DNA from: Gemmatimonadota bacterium
GTDB lineage: Bacteria > Gemmatimonadota > Gemmatimonadetes > Gemmatimonadales > Gemmatimonadaceae
Length of the DNA stretch: 64,000 bases
Direction of reading: 5' to 3'
Assembly: GCA_025359135.1 (NCBI GenBank)
Contig: JANYHJ010000168.1
Location: forward strand, 1 to 64,000
Position numbers and translations under genes: made by a program. This document shows positions 8,808 to 17,608 of the stretch, piece by piece. The notes below the pieces were generated by a model, which searched no databases, was not told the DNA's origin, and worked only from the letters and a program-made list of their open reading frames with translations. The first letter of the stretch is position 1, and the number at the start of each line of letters is the position of its first letter.

Positions 8808-8847
8808 CGCTACGGATTTCAAGCACCGAGCGTTGTGTCGACTTGCT

Positions 8848-10362
8848 TCAGCGGGTGCCTTCCCGCGCCCGTCGGACGGTTTCGCGCAGGTCGGCACGAA
8901 GTGCCTCGGCGTCGAAGACGATCCCCTTCTTGATCGTGAACTTCACGCCACCCTTGTGCACCATCTTGCCGCCCTCGGCGACCTCGACGCCGGTCGCATA
9001 GAGCACCTTGAAGTTGTGGAGAGGATTGGCGTCGACGATGAGGAGGTCGGCGTCGAAACCGACCCGGATGACGCCCGTGTTCTGGAGGCCGAGGGCCTGC
9101 GCGCCGTTGTACGTGGCGTTGCGGATGACCTCGAGCGGGGTGAAGCCGGCCTCCTGCTGGAGTTCGAGTTCGCGGATGGTGCAGAAGCCGTAGAGTTGCC
9201 AGATGAAGCCGGCATCGGAGCCGACGGTGACGTTGCCGCCGCGCCGCGAGTACTCGCGCACCGCCTGCATCCAGATGCGGTAGTTGTTGCGCCAGCGGAT
9301 TTCGTCGGCAGTGGTCCAGTCGAAGAAGTACGAGCCGTGACGCGCCGGGTCGGCCTCGAAGTGCTCGAGCATCTGTGGCAGCGCGTAGTCCTTCATCCAG
9401 GGTTGATTGCGGGCGCGCGTGATGTCGCGGTTGGCGTCATAGATCGCGAAGGTCGGGTCCCACGTGACCTTGTGCGCGATCATCGTATCGAGCACGGCGG
9501 AGAGCCGCGCCGGATCGGCCTGTCGCCAGAGGTCGCCCGCCCAGCGGAAGCGGTCGAGTTCATTGTCGTAGTTGTACGTCTCGGGCCATTCCTGCCGGCC
9601 GCCGATGGCGGCGTCGGGAATGCCGTACCAGTGCTCGATGGAACGCACGCCCCAGCGGGCGGCGTCGATCGCGTTGGCGTACTGGATCTTCATGTCGGTG
9701 GCGATCGGGAGTCCCTGCGTGCGGGATTCCTCGGCGATGGCCTGCCAGACGTCGGGATAATTGATGAAGACCTTGAGACCGACGGCGCCCTTGGCCTTGA
9801 GGGAGCGGATGAGCGCGCGCGCTTCGGCCGGTGTTGCGGCGCCGGCGGTGGCGTACGGGATGATGGTCGGCGCGTTGATGCGGTTCTCGTCGGAGAGCTT
9901 CGCGTGAGCGACCACCGTGTCGATGCCGTCCATCGAGCCGGGTTCACGGACGGTCGTGATGCCGTGCGCGAGCCAGAGCTTGTAGACGTAGTCCTTGGGC
10001 AGCGGCTTGCCGCCGCGCGTGAACTGGATGTGCCCGTGCATGTCGATGATGCCGGGCATGACGAAGAGTCCCGTGCCGTCGATGGTGCGATCGGCCGCCC
10101 GCTGGGCGGGGGCGTTCGAGATCGTGCTCCCGGAGAACTCCTGGTCGCGGCTCGGCTGGATGCCGATGATCCGGCCGTTCTCGATGGTGAGATCGAGCGG
10201 ACCACGCAACGGATTGCCCATGCCGTCAATCACCGAAATGTTGGTGATGAGCAGGCGTCCCACCTTCTGTCCGATGGAGGGCGTGGGGGCCTGCGCGGCG
10301 AGCGGCAGCGCGGCAAGGAGCGTGATGACGAGGGCGAGTGAGCGGCGCAGGATGACGGTCAC
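8848..10362 (-). CDS. Exported amidohydrolase, imidazolonepropionase-like
   Basis: 504 residues from a GTG. A signal peptide (about 5-24, 'LALVITLLAALPLAAQA') predicts a periplasmic enzyme. The metal-dependent hydrolase barrel carries 'MPGIIDMHGHIQF' (the HxH pair), 'GAVGLKVFIN' (candidate carboxylated lysine), 'IEHWYG' and 'VTVGSDAGF' (metal aspartate), and closes with 'GFDADLLIVDANPLHNFKVL'. Members of this group hydrolyse cyclic amides or dipeptides and the like; the substrate is unknown. It is a second member of the family whose fragment begins the window. It lies 30 bases downstream of recQ on the same strand. Confidence 0.9.
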   Translation of the reverse strand: MTVILRRSLALVITLLAALPLAAQAPTPSIGQKVGRLLITNISVIDGMGNPLRGPLDLTIENGRIIGIQPSRDQEFSGSTISNAPAQRAADRTIDGTGLFVMPGIIDMHGHIQFTRGGKPLPKDYVYKLWLAHGITTVREPGSMDGIDTVVAHAKLSDENRINAPTIIPYATAGAATPAEARALIRSLKAKGAVGLKVFINYPDVWQAIAEESRTQGLPIATDMKIQYANAIDAARWGVRSIEHWYGIPDAAIGGRQEWPETYNYDNELDRFRWAGDLWRQADPARLSAVLDTMIAHKVTWDPTFAIYDANRDITRARNQPWMKDYALPQMLEHFEADPARHGSYFFDWTTADEIRWRNNYRIWMQAVREYSRRGGNVTVGSDAGFIWQLYGFCTIRELELQQEAGFTPLEVIRNATYNGAQALGLQNTGVIRVGFDADLLIVDANPLHNFKVLYATGVEVAEGGKMVHKGGVKFTIKKGIVFDAEALRADLRETVRRAREGTR

Positions 10363-10391
10363 GGGAATCCCGGTGGAGTGATGGACGGCGG

Positions 10392-12137
10392 CTAACGTAC
10401 GCGTTTCTTGCGTGCCGCGCTGACTCGGGTCGCCTTGGGCGCGATTTCGCCGAAGCAGCGGTCGCAGCTGCCGCAGTTGCTGCGCCGGTTGGCGTCAGGG
10501 TCACCGAAGTAGGAGAGCAGCACCTTGCGGCGGCAGCCGGTGGCGTACGCGTAGCGCTGCATCGCGTCGAGCTTGGCCGTCTCGGCGGCGCGGCGCCGGT
10601 CGAGCGTCTTCCAGTCGACGTCGGGCGTATCGACGAGCAGGCGCATCGCGGCACCCGCGCGTTCCCATGTCACGAACTGGCGCGCCTGCAGTGCGTCGAG
10701 GGCGCGCCCGATGTCCGCGGGCGAACCGAGCCCGGGCGGAAGTCCGGCGAGATCGACAACGGCCCCCTCGGCCACGCGGCCGCGCGTCCCCTTCCAGAGG
10801 GCCCGGAGGAGGCCGAGTTCGAGGGATGCGCCGGTGCTGAAGCTCTCGCGGATGCGCTCCGGTGTCGCGAGCAGTCGGACGAGCGCTCGGGCGCCGTCCT
10901 GCGCGGGGGGCAGCAGCGCTCCCGCCTCGGCGAAGAGCCGGAGGGCGCGCTCGACGACGCGCACGTTGCCCTTGGGAATCTTGAGGGAAATGTCCTCCGC
11001 GTCGGCGCGGACCGAACCGTCGGTCAGGGCCATGGCACGCAGCCGCTTCCAGACGGTCTCCACCTGCGACCTCTCCGGGTGCGCGTTCTTGATGAAGAAC
11101 TCGTGCGTGAAGCGATCCGGGTAGGCGTGCAGCAGCACGCAGCTTGCGGGCTGGCCATCTCGCCCGGCGCGGCCCGCCTCCTGATAGTAGGCCTCGAGCG
11201 TGCCGGGCATGGCGTGGTGCACGACGAGGCGCACGTTCGGCTTGTCGATGCCCATGCCGAAGGCGCTCGTGGCGACGATGGCGCGGAGCGACTCGTTCAT
11301 GAAGGCGTCCTGCACGTTGGCGCGCTCGCGGTCCTCGAGGCCCGCGTGGTACGCCCGTGCCTTGACCTTCTTGCGCCGCAGCGTGTGCGCCACGCGCTCG
11401 ACCTCACGCCGAGTGGTGGCGTACACGACGGCCACGCCCGAGTCCATCTCGCGCAGGGCCGCGGCGAGCGCGTCGTCCTTGGCGGCCTGGTTGGGCGCAG
11501 GCTGCACGCGATAGGTGAGGTTGACGCGATCGAACCCGGCGACGATGACGGCCGCGTCGCGGAGGCCGAGTTGCGCGACCACGTCCGTGCGCACGTCGGG
11601 GGTGGCCGTGGCCGTGAGCGCGATGGTGGGCGGACCACCGATGGCGTCGCGGATGTGCTTCACGCGCCGATAGCTCGGGCGGAAGTCGTGTCCCCACTCG
11701 GAAATGCAGTGCGCCTCGTCGACGGCGAGGAGGCGGACGCCGGCGCGCGCGAGTCGGTCCGAGGTGCGGCCACCCTCGAAGCGTTCCGGCGCCAGATAGA
11801 GCAAGCGGATTTCGCCACGCTCGACCTGCGACCAGCGGGCGTTCACCTCGTTCTGCGAGAGGGTGCTGTTGAGGTAGGTCGCGGCAATGCCCCGACGAGC
11901 GAGCGCGTCGACCTGATCCTGCATGAGCGAGATGAGCGGGGAGAGCACGACCGTCAGGCCGCCTTGCACGAGAGCGGGCACCTGGAAGCAGAGCGACTTG
12001 CCACCACCGGTGGGCAGGACGACGAGCACATCGCGCCCTTCCATGACCTGACGGATGGCATCGGCCTGGCCGGGGCGGAAGTCGCCGAAGCCGAAGTGCC
12101 GGGTCAGGGTGGCGCGAGCGGTGGCGAGCGTCGACAT
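10392..12137 (-). CDS. recQ: ATP-dependent DNA helicase RecQ
   Basis: 581 residues. A 3'-5' DNA helicase acting in recombination and fork repair. Motifs are 'LPTGGGKSLCFQVPAL' (Walker A), 'AVDEAHCISEWGHDFRPSYRR' (DEAH), 'ATSAFGMGIDKPNVR' and 'YYQEAGRAGRDG'. The zinc-binding cysteines ('YATGCRRKVLLSYFGD', then 'CGSCDRC') lie at the very C-terminus, about 165 residues beyond the helicase core. In E. coli RecQ they follow the core directly. No HRDC domain remains after them. The intervening stretch looks helical and winged-helix-like. The sensor-kinase gene begins 119 bases away on the other strand. Confidence 0.94.
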   Translation of the reverse strand: MSTLATARATLTRHFGFGDFRPGQADAIRQVMEGRDVLVVLPTGGGKSLCFQVPALVQGGLTVVLSPLISLMQDQVDALARRGIAATYLNSTLSQNEVNARWSQVERGEIRLLYLAPERFEGGRTSDRLARAGVRLLAVDEAHCISEWGHDFRPSYRRVKHIRDAIGGPPTIALTATATPDVRTDVVAQLGLRDAAVIVAGFDRVNLTYRVQPAPNQAAKDDALAAALREMDSGVAVVYATTRREVERVAHTLRRKKVKARAYHAGLEDRERANVQDAFMNESLRAIVATSAFGMGIDKPNVRLVVHHAMPGTLEAYYQEAGRAGRDGQPASCVLLHAYPDRFTHEFFIKNAHPERSQVETVWKRLRAMALTDGSVRADAEDISLKIPKGNVRVVERALRLFAEAGALLPPAQDGARALVRLLATPERIRESFSTGASLELGLLRALWKGTRGRVAEGAVVDLAGLPPGLGSPADIGRALDALQARQFVTWERAGAAMRLLVDTPDVDWKTLDRRRAAETAKLDAMQRYAYATGCRRKVLLSYFGDPDANRRSNCGSCDRCFGEIAPKATRVSAARKKRVR

Positions 12138-12255
12138 GGGCGCATGTTATCGACGCGCCTTCGCGAACACGCCATTGCGTTCTTGCGTATTACAACGTCC
12201 TATTGCAGCGGGCCATGAAGCCCGCGCATGCGAGTCCGCCCCCCCACGGTCTCCG

Positions 12256-14505
12256 ATGCCCGTCGATACCGTCTTCGTGACGTCGTACCTCGTCCAGGCG
12301 CTCCTAGCCGGGACGTACGCCATTGCCTTCTGGGGCTTCTGGCGGCTGTATCGGCAGCGCTACTTGCGCGACTGGGCGTACGCGTGGCTCGCGTACACGG
12401 TCTACGCGCCGGCTGAGGGCACGGCCTACTGGCTGGCGCTCGTTGCTCCGCTCTCGCTGCCGCGCGCGACCGCCTCCGTGTTCGCGATCATCGGCGGCTT
12501 CACGTTCGCGTTGCTCCTGCTGCGCGGAATGAACGCGGCCACGCAGCGCGCGCGGATCGGCACGCGCGCCCTCTGGCGCCTCATCTTCGCGGTTGCGGTC
12601 CTCGCCGTGGTGATCGTGGTGCTCACCGCGCCCCTCGAGGTGAGCCGCACGATGCGTGTGATGTTCCGCGTCACCCTGCTGCAGGCCGTGATGGGCTGGG
12701 CCGCTGTGTACGCCGGGTTGCGCGCGCTACAGGAGGGGCGCGACCAGGAGTGGTTCGGCCTCCGTCTCCTGGGCAGCGTCCTGATCGCATTCGGGCTCAA
12801 GCAGGCGTTGGGCGGATTGCTGCTGAGCCTCGCCGTCACTGCGCGCGTGCTGGCGCCGGCCCTCACGGTGATCGACGCGATCATGGTGCCGGTGGTGGCG
12901 TCGTGCATGACGGTCTCGCTGCTCGTGATCGAACGGGCGCGTGCCCGGCAGGCGGCGCGCGACGCGGAGCGTGCGCAGGAGGCGCTCGCACACAGCGAGG
13001 CGCGGTTCCGGTCGGTGCTCGATGGCACCTCGGACCTCATTCTCACCCTGTCGGCGACGGGGGTGATCGAGTTCGTCTCGCCGTCGGTGACGCGGCGTTT
13101 CGGGTGGGTGGCGAGCGACCTGCTCGGACGCTCCGCCTTCGAGTACGTGCATCCCGCTGACCTCGACGCCACGCGGCTCGCCATGGAGCGCACCCTGGCG
13201 GGCGACAAGCACGTCTCGGCGCTCGAGGCGCGATTCCGCACATCGACGGACGGTTGGGTGCTCGTCGAGGCGCTCGGCACCCTCGGCCTGTCTCCCGAGG
13301 GCGCGCCGATGATCGTGATCAGTGCGCGCGACCTCTCGGAACGGCTGGAGCTCGAGGCGCGGTTGCTGCAGGCGCAGAAGTTGGAGAGCATCGGCCAGCT
13401 CGCGGGTGGCGTGGCGCACGACTTCAACAACATCCTCACGTCGATCCTGGGCCACGTCAGCATGGCGCGGCTGGGGGCACCGTCGGATCCGCAGTTGCAC
13501 GCGGAACTCGACGACATCCAGCGCTCCGCCGATCGCGCCGCGGAGCTGACCAGGCAGCTGCTCGCGTTCGCGCGTCGCCAGGTGATCGAGCCCGTGGTGC
13601 TCGACATGAACACGCTGGTGGACGGCATGCGTCGTCTGCTCTCGCGCATCATCGGCGAGCACATCGCCCTGACCACCGAGCTCAGCTCGGGGCTCTGGCC
13701 GGTGAAGGCCGATCCTGCGCAGATCGAGCAGGCGATCGTGAACCTCGCCCTCAACGCGCGCGATGCGATGCCGAGGGGCGGGCGGCTGTTGCTGACGACC
13801 GCGAACGTGCAGCTGTCGGAGAGCGAGGCGCTGGCACATGGCCTTCACGCCCCGGCGGAGGTCGTGCGCCTCGTGGTGCAGGACTCGGGACTTGGCATGG
13901 ATGAATCGACACGCGCCCGCATCTTCGAGCCATTCTTCACGACGAAGGGGCAGTCGGGTGGCACCGGGCTCGGGCTCGCCATGGTCCATGGCGTCGTGGC
14001 GCAATCGGGTGGTGGCATCGCCGTGTTCTCGTCACCCGGCGCTGGCGCGCGCTTCAGCGTGCTCCTGCCGCGCTTCACTGGTGTCGTGGCGGTGAAGCCC
14101 TTGCCGGTGGTGCCGAGAATCATCACCCCCGAGCGCGCGGCGACCATTCTGCTGGTCGAGGACGAGCCGCAGGTGCGCGCCGTCGCGTCGCGGGTCCTGC
14201 GCAGCGGGGGCTACACCGTGATCGAGGCGGGCGACGGCGCGGACGGAGTGCGTCGTGCGATGGGTTTCGCCGGCCGCATCGACCTGATCGTGAGCGACCT
14301 CGTGATGCCGCTGCTGAGCGGGCCGGCCATGTGGGGGCAGATCAAGCCCACGCGTCCGGAAACCCGCGTGCTCTTCATGTCGGGCTTCAGCGCCGATACG
14401 CTGCCCGACGGCGGCACGGTGCCGGATGACGCCGCCTTTCTCGACAAGCCGTTCACGGTGGATCAACTGCTGGCGAAGGTGCGCGATGAACTGCGCGCGG
14501 GCTGA
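12256..14505 (+). CDS. Membrane PAS hybrid histidine kinase with receiver domain
   Basis: 749 residues. The N-terminal 225 residues contain about seven hydrophobic helices. A short coiled coil leads to a PAS domain (about 250-365), then HisKA with phospho-accepting His388 in 'GGVAHDFNNILTSILGH'. The HATPase follows ('NLALNARDAMPRGG', 'DSGLGMDEST', 'FEPFFTTKG', 'GGTGLGLAMVHG'), then a receiver (about 628-745) with phosphorylatable Asp681 in 'DLIVSDLVMP'. This is an orphan hybrid kinase with no partner regulator next to it, so output may go to a remote Hpt or response regulator. The ATG at 12256 fits the first helix; longer frames overlap recQ. A GCGGGC/GCCCGC hairpin (12208-12225) lies in its leader. 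Confidence 0.92.
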   Translation: MPVDTVFVTSYLVQALLAGTYAIAFWGFWRLYRQRYLRDWAYAWLAYTVYAPAEGTAYWLALVAPLSLPRATASVFAIIGGFTFALLLLRGMNAATQRARIGTRALWRLIFAVAVLAVVIVVLTAPLEVSRTMRVMFRVTLLQAVMGWAAVYAGLRALQEGRDQEWFGLRLLGSVLIAFGLKQALGGLLLSLAVTARVLAPALTVIDAIMVPVVASCMTVSLLVIERARARQAARDAERAQEALAHSEARFRSVLDGTSDLILTLSATGVIEFVSPSVTRRFGWVASDLLGRSAFEYVHPADLDATRLAMERTLAGDKHVSALEARFRTSTDGWVLVEALGTLGLSPEGAPMIVISARDLSERLELEARLLQAQKLESIGQLAGGVAHDFNNILTSILGHVSMARLGAPSDPQLHAELDDIQRSADRAAELTRQLLAFARRQVIEPVVLDMNTLVDGMRRLLSRIIGEHIALTTELSSGLWPVKADPAQIEQAIVNLALNARDAMPRGGRLLLTTANVQLSESEALAHGLHAPAEVVRLVVQDSGLGMDESTRARIFEPFFTTKGQSGGTGLGLAMVHGVVAQSGGGIAVFSSPGAGARFSVLLPRFTGVVAVKPLPVVPRIITPERAATILLVEDEPQVRAVASRVLRSGGYTVIEAGDGADGVRRAMGFAGRIDLIVSDLVMPLLSGPAMWGQIKPTRPETRVLFMSGFSADTLPDGGTVPDDAAFLDKPFTVDQLLAKVRDELRAG

Positions 14506-14528
14506 CGCTCGAGCCAGCGCCGCGAGCG

Positions 14529-17006
14529 CTACACCGCGCGCGCGAAGTGTCCGCGCGTGAACTCTCCCTGCAGTGATTCGCGGACGCGCGCCGGTCGCGG
14601 TGTTGCGCCGCTCGCCAAGTCGTCGACCAGCGTGCGATAGGCGGCGACAGTGTCGTGCACGGTGTCGCCGGGCACGTTGAAGAGCAGGCGGAAGTGCCGG
14701 ATGCCCGCTTGCCAGAGGCGCGGCGTCCAGGCCGAGCCGTCCACCGGGCGCGAGTGCAGCAACCGGTTGCGGCACGCCGAATCGGTGGCGACGGGAAAGG
14801 TGTAGCCTGCCGGATCGGTGAGTCGCGTGTCGGTGTGCGTCCGCGTGCAGAGATCGCGACAGTGCGTGGTGACGCGATTGAACGCCGCCGAGAGCACGCA
14901 GTGTTCGAGGGTCATCCCCTCGGGACGGCCGTGGATCACCACGTCGAAGCCACGGCCATTCCACGGCGTGCTGACGGCGATCATTTCATCCGCGGTGAGT
15001 TCGATGGAAAGGGTGAGGCGGCGGGCGCCGAGCGCGAAGAGCTCACCGGCCGTGTGCTCGTTGAAGGCATTGAGCGCGTAGTCGCCGGTCACGTCGTGGC
15101 TCCGTGCGCCGAGCTCGGCGAGCAACCCGACGTGTCCGGTCATGACGGGAAGGCCGAGTGCGAGCCACTTGTCGACCACGCGCCGTTCTTCCGGGCGCAC
15201 GATGGTGGGCGTCCGCAAGCGCAGCGCGACACGCTGCTCCGCCAAACGCGCAGCGAGCGCCCGCACCCGACTCACGGGTGGCGTCGGATGGCGTAGAAAG
15301 AGGTCGAGCACCACTTCGTTCGCCCCGGCCGCGGCCGCCGCGTCGGCGTCTTCGATGCGCCAGACGTCAGCGGAGAGGATCGCGCGGTCGTCGTCGTCGC
15401 TCGTGCGCCGCGCGACCGGCACCGCCGCAATCACCCGCGCGATCTGCTCGTCGCGCCCCGCCATGCGCGCCTGCTCGGCCCAATCGCGATGCAGCAGCAA
15501 CTCCTCGACCGCGGCCTGCCGCACGCGATTGAGTTCGCTGACGGGCAGGAACAGTCCGGCGCCGAGACCGCTCATGTCCAGGGCACCGAGGCGGAACGGC
15601 GTTTCGCCAAGCCGTCCGAGCTGCTCGCGCAGCTGCGGCACGTCGAGCGCGCGCTTGCTGGCGGGCGCGAGCGGCACCTCGCTACGCGCCGTCACTTCGT
15701 CTCCGTCGGCGGTCGCGATGAGCTTGAGCGGGCCGCCTGCGCTGCCGAAGAGGCGGACGTCCATTCGCACGCGCGGAGCGTCAACCGGTTGGCTGGCGAA
15801 GGAGGCGCGGGCGCGTTCGAGCAGTGCCGCGTGCGAGCTGCGCACCACGACCCATCCCGCGGGCACGCGCTCGCGAGCAACGATAGCTTGCTCGATGACG
15901 CCGTCGCGCGTGCCGATGGTGCGCACCGCCTGCACCGAGAAGCCCGTGGAGCCATGCGAGCTGCCGTCGGGATGTTCGAAGCCGAGGCCGTCGCCCAGTT
16001 CGATGGGACTCTTGACCGCCACGACGATCTCGCTCGCATTGCGCTCGATGACGACGCCGAGTTCGCGGCCGCGATTGTCGGGCTGCGCACGCGTGATGTA
16101 GTCGCGTCCAGCGCGGCCGCCGTACATGCCGCCCGTGAAGCCGCGCGAGAAGATCTGCACGAGCGGCTCCGTCTCGGCGTCGGTGGGCGGCGTCCACGTG
16201 CCGTCGGCAACGCGGTCGAGGAAATGCCGGTAACTCTGCGTGACCGTCGCGACGTACTCCGGCTTCTTCTTGCGGCCCTCGACCTTGAGGCAGCCGATGC
16301 CCGCCTCGGCGATCTCCTTGAGGTGCTCCCACGCACCCAGGTCCTTCGCGGAAATCAGGTAGCCGCGATCGAGCTCAGCGCCCGTGTCGTGATCGGTGAG
16401 GACGTAGTCCTTGCGGCACGACTGCGCGCAGGAGCCGCGGTTGGCGCTGCGCTCGCTGATCATGCCCGACATGAAGCACTGGCCGGAGTAGGCGATGCAG
16501 AGCGCACCGTGCACGAACGACTCGAGGCCGAGGTCCGGGACGGCGGCGCGAATGGCGCGGATGTCGTCGAGCGTGTTCTCGCGCGCGAGCACGACGCGCT
16601 CGACGCCGAGCTGCTGCATGACGCGCGCGCCGGCGCCGTCGTGCACGGTCATCTGCGTGGAGCCGTGGATCTCGAGCGTGGGGTAGAGGGCGCGGATGAG
16701 GCGCACCGCGCCCACGTCCTGCACGATGGCGGCGTCGATGCCGACATCGACGGCTTCGCCCAGATGCTTGAGGGCGTCGGCCAGCTCGGACGGCTTGAAG
16801 AGGATGTTGAACGTGAGGTAGATGCGCACTCCCTTGGCGTGCGCGATGCGGCACGCCTCCGCGACCTCGCCCATGGTGAGCTGGGCGCCTTCGTCGCGGG
16901 CATTGAAGCGCTCGGCGCCCAGATAGACGGCGTTCGCGCCATTGGCCACGGCGGCGCGGACGGCGTCGAGCGAGCCGGCGGGAGCGAGGAGTTCGGGGAC
17001 GCGCAT
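14529..17006 (-). CDS. U32 family protein, RlhA-like (U32 plus DUF3656)
   Basis: 825 residues. The N-terminal U32 domain runs from 'PELLAPAGSLDAVRAAVANGANAVYLG' through 'VHGALCIAYSGQCFMSG' and the cysteine cluster 'NRGSCAQSCRKDY'. A DUF3656-like middle follows. The end shows a second barrel-like part with 'VVIHGRPEGM' and more cysteines ('HCRDLCTRT'). Such proteins are iron-sulfur enzymes that hydroxylate RNA using prephenate-derived chemistry: RlhA modifies 23S rRNA C2501, and TrhP acts on tRNA. The name 'peptidase' is historical. The DUF3656 region favours RlhA over TrhP. The protein is longer than the E. coli enzyme (about 650 residues), as in many other phyla. It follows a small membrane-protein gene by 47 bases. 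Confidence 0.85.
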   Translation of the reverse strand: MRVPELLAPAGSLDAVRAAVANGANAVYLGAERFNARDEGAQLTMGEVAEACRIAHAKGVRIYLTFNILFKPSELADALKHLGEAVDVGIDAAIVQDVGAVRLIRALYPTLEIHGSTQMTVHDGAGARVMQQLGVERVVLARENTLDDIRAIRAAVPDLGLESFVHGALCIAYSGQCFMSGMISERSANRGSCAQSCRKDYVLTDHDTGAELDRGYLISAKDLGAWEHLKEIAEAGIGCLKVEGRKKKPEYVATVTQSYRHFLDRVADGTWTPPTDAETEPLVQIFSRGFTGGMYGGRAGRDYITRAQPDNRGRELGVVIERNASEIVVAVKSPIELGDGLGFEHPDGSSHGSTGFSVQAVRTIGTRDGVIEQAIVARERVPAGWVVVRSSHAALLERARASFASQPVDAPRVRMDVRLFGSAGGPLKLIATADGDEVTARSEVPLAPASKRALDVPQLREQLGRLGETPFRLGALDMSGLGAGLFLPVSELNRVRQAAVEELLLHRDWAEQARMAGRDEQIARVIAAVPVARRTSDDDDRAILSADVWRIEDADAAAAAGANEVVLDLFLRHPTPPVSRVRALAARLAEQRVALRLRTPTIVRPEERRVVDKWLALGLPVMTGHVGLLAELGARSHDVTGDYALNAFNEHTAGELFALGARRLTLSIELTADEMIAVSTPWNGRGFDVVIHGRPEGMTLEHCVLSAAFNRVTTHCRDLCTRTHTDTRLTDPAGYTFPVATDSACRNRLLHSRPVDGSAWTPRLWQAGIRHFRLLFNVPGDTVHDTVAAYRTLVDDLASGATPRPARVRESLQGEFTRGHFARAV

Positions 17007-17053
17007 GGCGTGAAGCTAACGGGGCCGGAGCCACCGTGGCTTCGTGCGGTGTG

Positions 17054-17218
17054 CTACTGTCGCCCCGAGAGCCGCCCGACGAGCCGCACCACGAGCGCCC
17101 CGCCGATCAACCCGATGCCGATGTAGCGATACGTATCGCTTCCGGTGCGGATGCCGAGTCCGAAGCAGAGCATACCGCCGACGAGCAGCAGCAGCCGGAA
17201 GAGCACGAGCCCGTTCAC
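17054..17218 (-). CDS. Small membrane protein, 54 residues
   Basis: A short gene below the usual length cut-off. Its GTG (17218-17216) overlaps the stop of the upstream AtuA C-domain gene (GTGA), the same coupling used throughout this run. The product is two hydrophobic segments, 'GLVLFRLLLLVGGMLCFGLG' and 'YIGIGLIGGALVV', split by a polar turn 'IRTGSDTYR', and ends in a basic tail 'RLVGRLSGRQ'. This fits a two-helix inner-membrane hairpin with both ends on one side. I recognise no family. The precise overlap and clean transmembrane pattern argue that it is real. Confidence 0.65.
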   Translation of the reverse strand: MNGLVLFRLLLLVGGMLCFGLGIRTGSDTYRYIGIGLIGGALVVRLVGRLSGRQ

Positions 17219-17568
17219 GGCGCGTCCGGCAGCCCCAGGGCACGCGCCTCGGCGTCGGGCACGTCGAGCACGATGCGCAGCATCGACGTCGAGAACACCT
17301 TGCCCTGCGCGTCGGTTCGGAGCGAGAGCGTGCCGCCGCCGTCGAGCGCGCCGTGGAGCAGGAAGTTCAACGCGTGCAGGTTGGCGAGCTCGAAGCGCTC
17401 CACGCGTCCCTTGATCGCGCCTGCGTAGTGTGCCGCCACACGATCAGCGGTCAGTTCACGCGCGATGAGCGGATACCACTCGGGCTTGAGCGCGATCACG
17501 CCGACGTTGGCGATGTTCCCCTTGTCGCCGCTCCGCGCGTGCGCGATGTCCACGAGGCGCACCTTCAT
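17215..17568 (-). CDS. AtuA C-terminal-domain protein
   Basis: 117 residues. It resembles the C-terminal domain that in longer AtuA (DUF1446) proteins is fused to the main body: 'VRLVDIAHARSGDKGNIANVGVIA' with the GDKGN motif, then 'FELANLHALNFLLHGALDGGGTLSLR'. Here it is a separate gene 40 bases downstream of the AtuA-like gene, so the pair likely forms one two-subunit enzyme. The biochemical role of AtuA proteins is not firmly established; they are linked to acyclic terpene and branched acyl-CoA breakdown. Confidence 0.85.
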   Translation of the reverse strand: MKVRLVDIAHARSGDKGNIANVGVIALKPEWYPLIARELTADRVAAHYAGAIKGRVERFELANLHALNFLLHGALDGGGTLSLRTDAQGKVFSTSMLRIVLDVPDAEARALGLPDAP

Positions 17569-17608
17569 CGCAGCGACTCGGACTTGTGGGGGCGTGCCAT
17601 GCGGACGC

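Noticed and set aside
14506-14528. Terminator between the histidine kinase and U32 genes
   Set aside because: Only a six-bp stem (CGCTCG/CGAGCG) with an eleven-base loop and no T tract; too weak to call.
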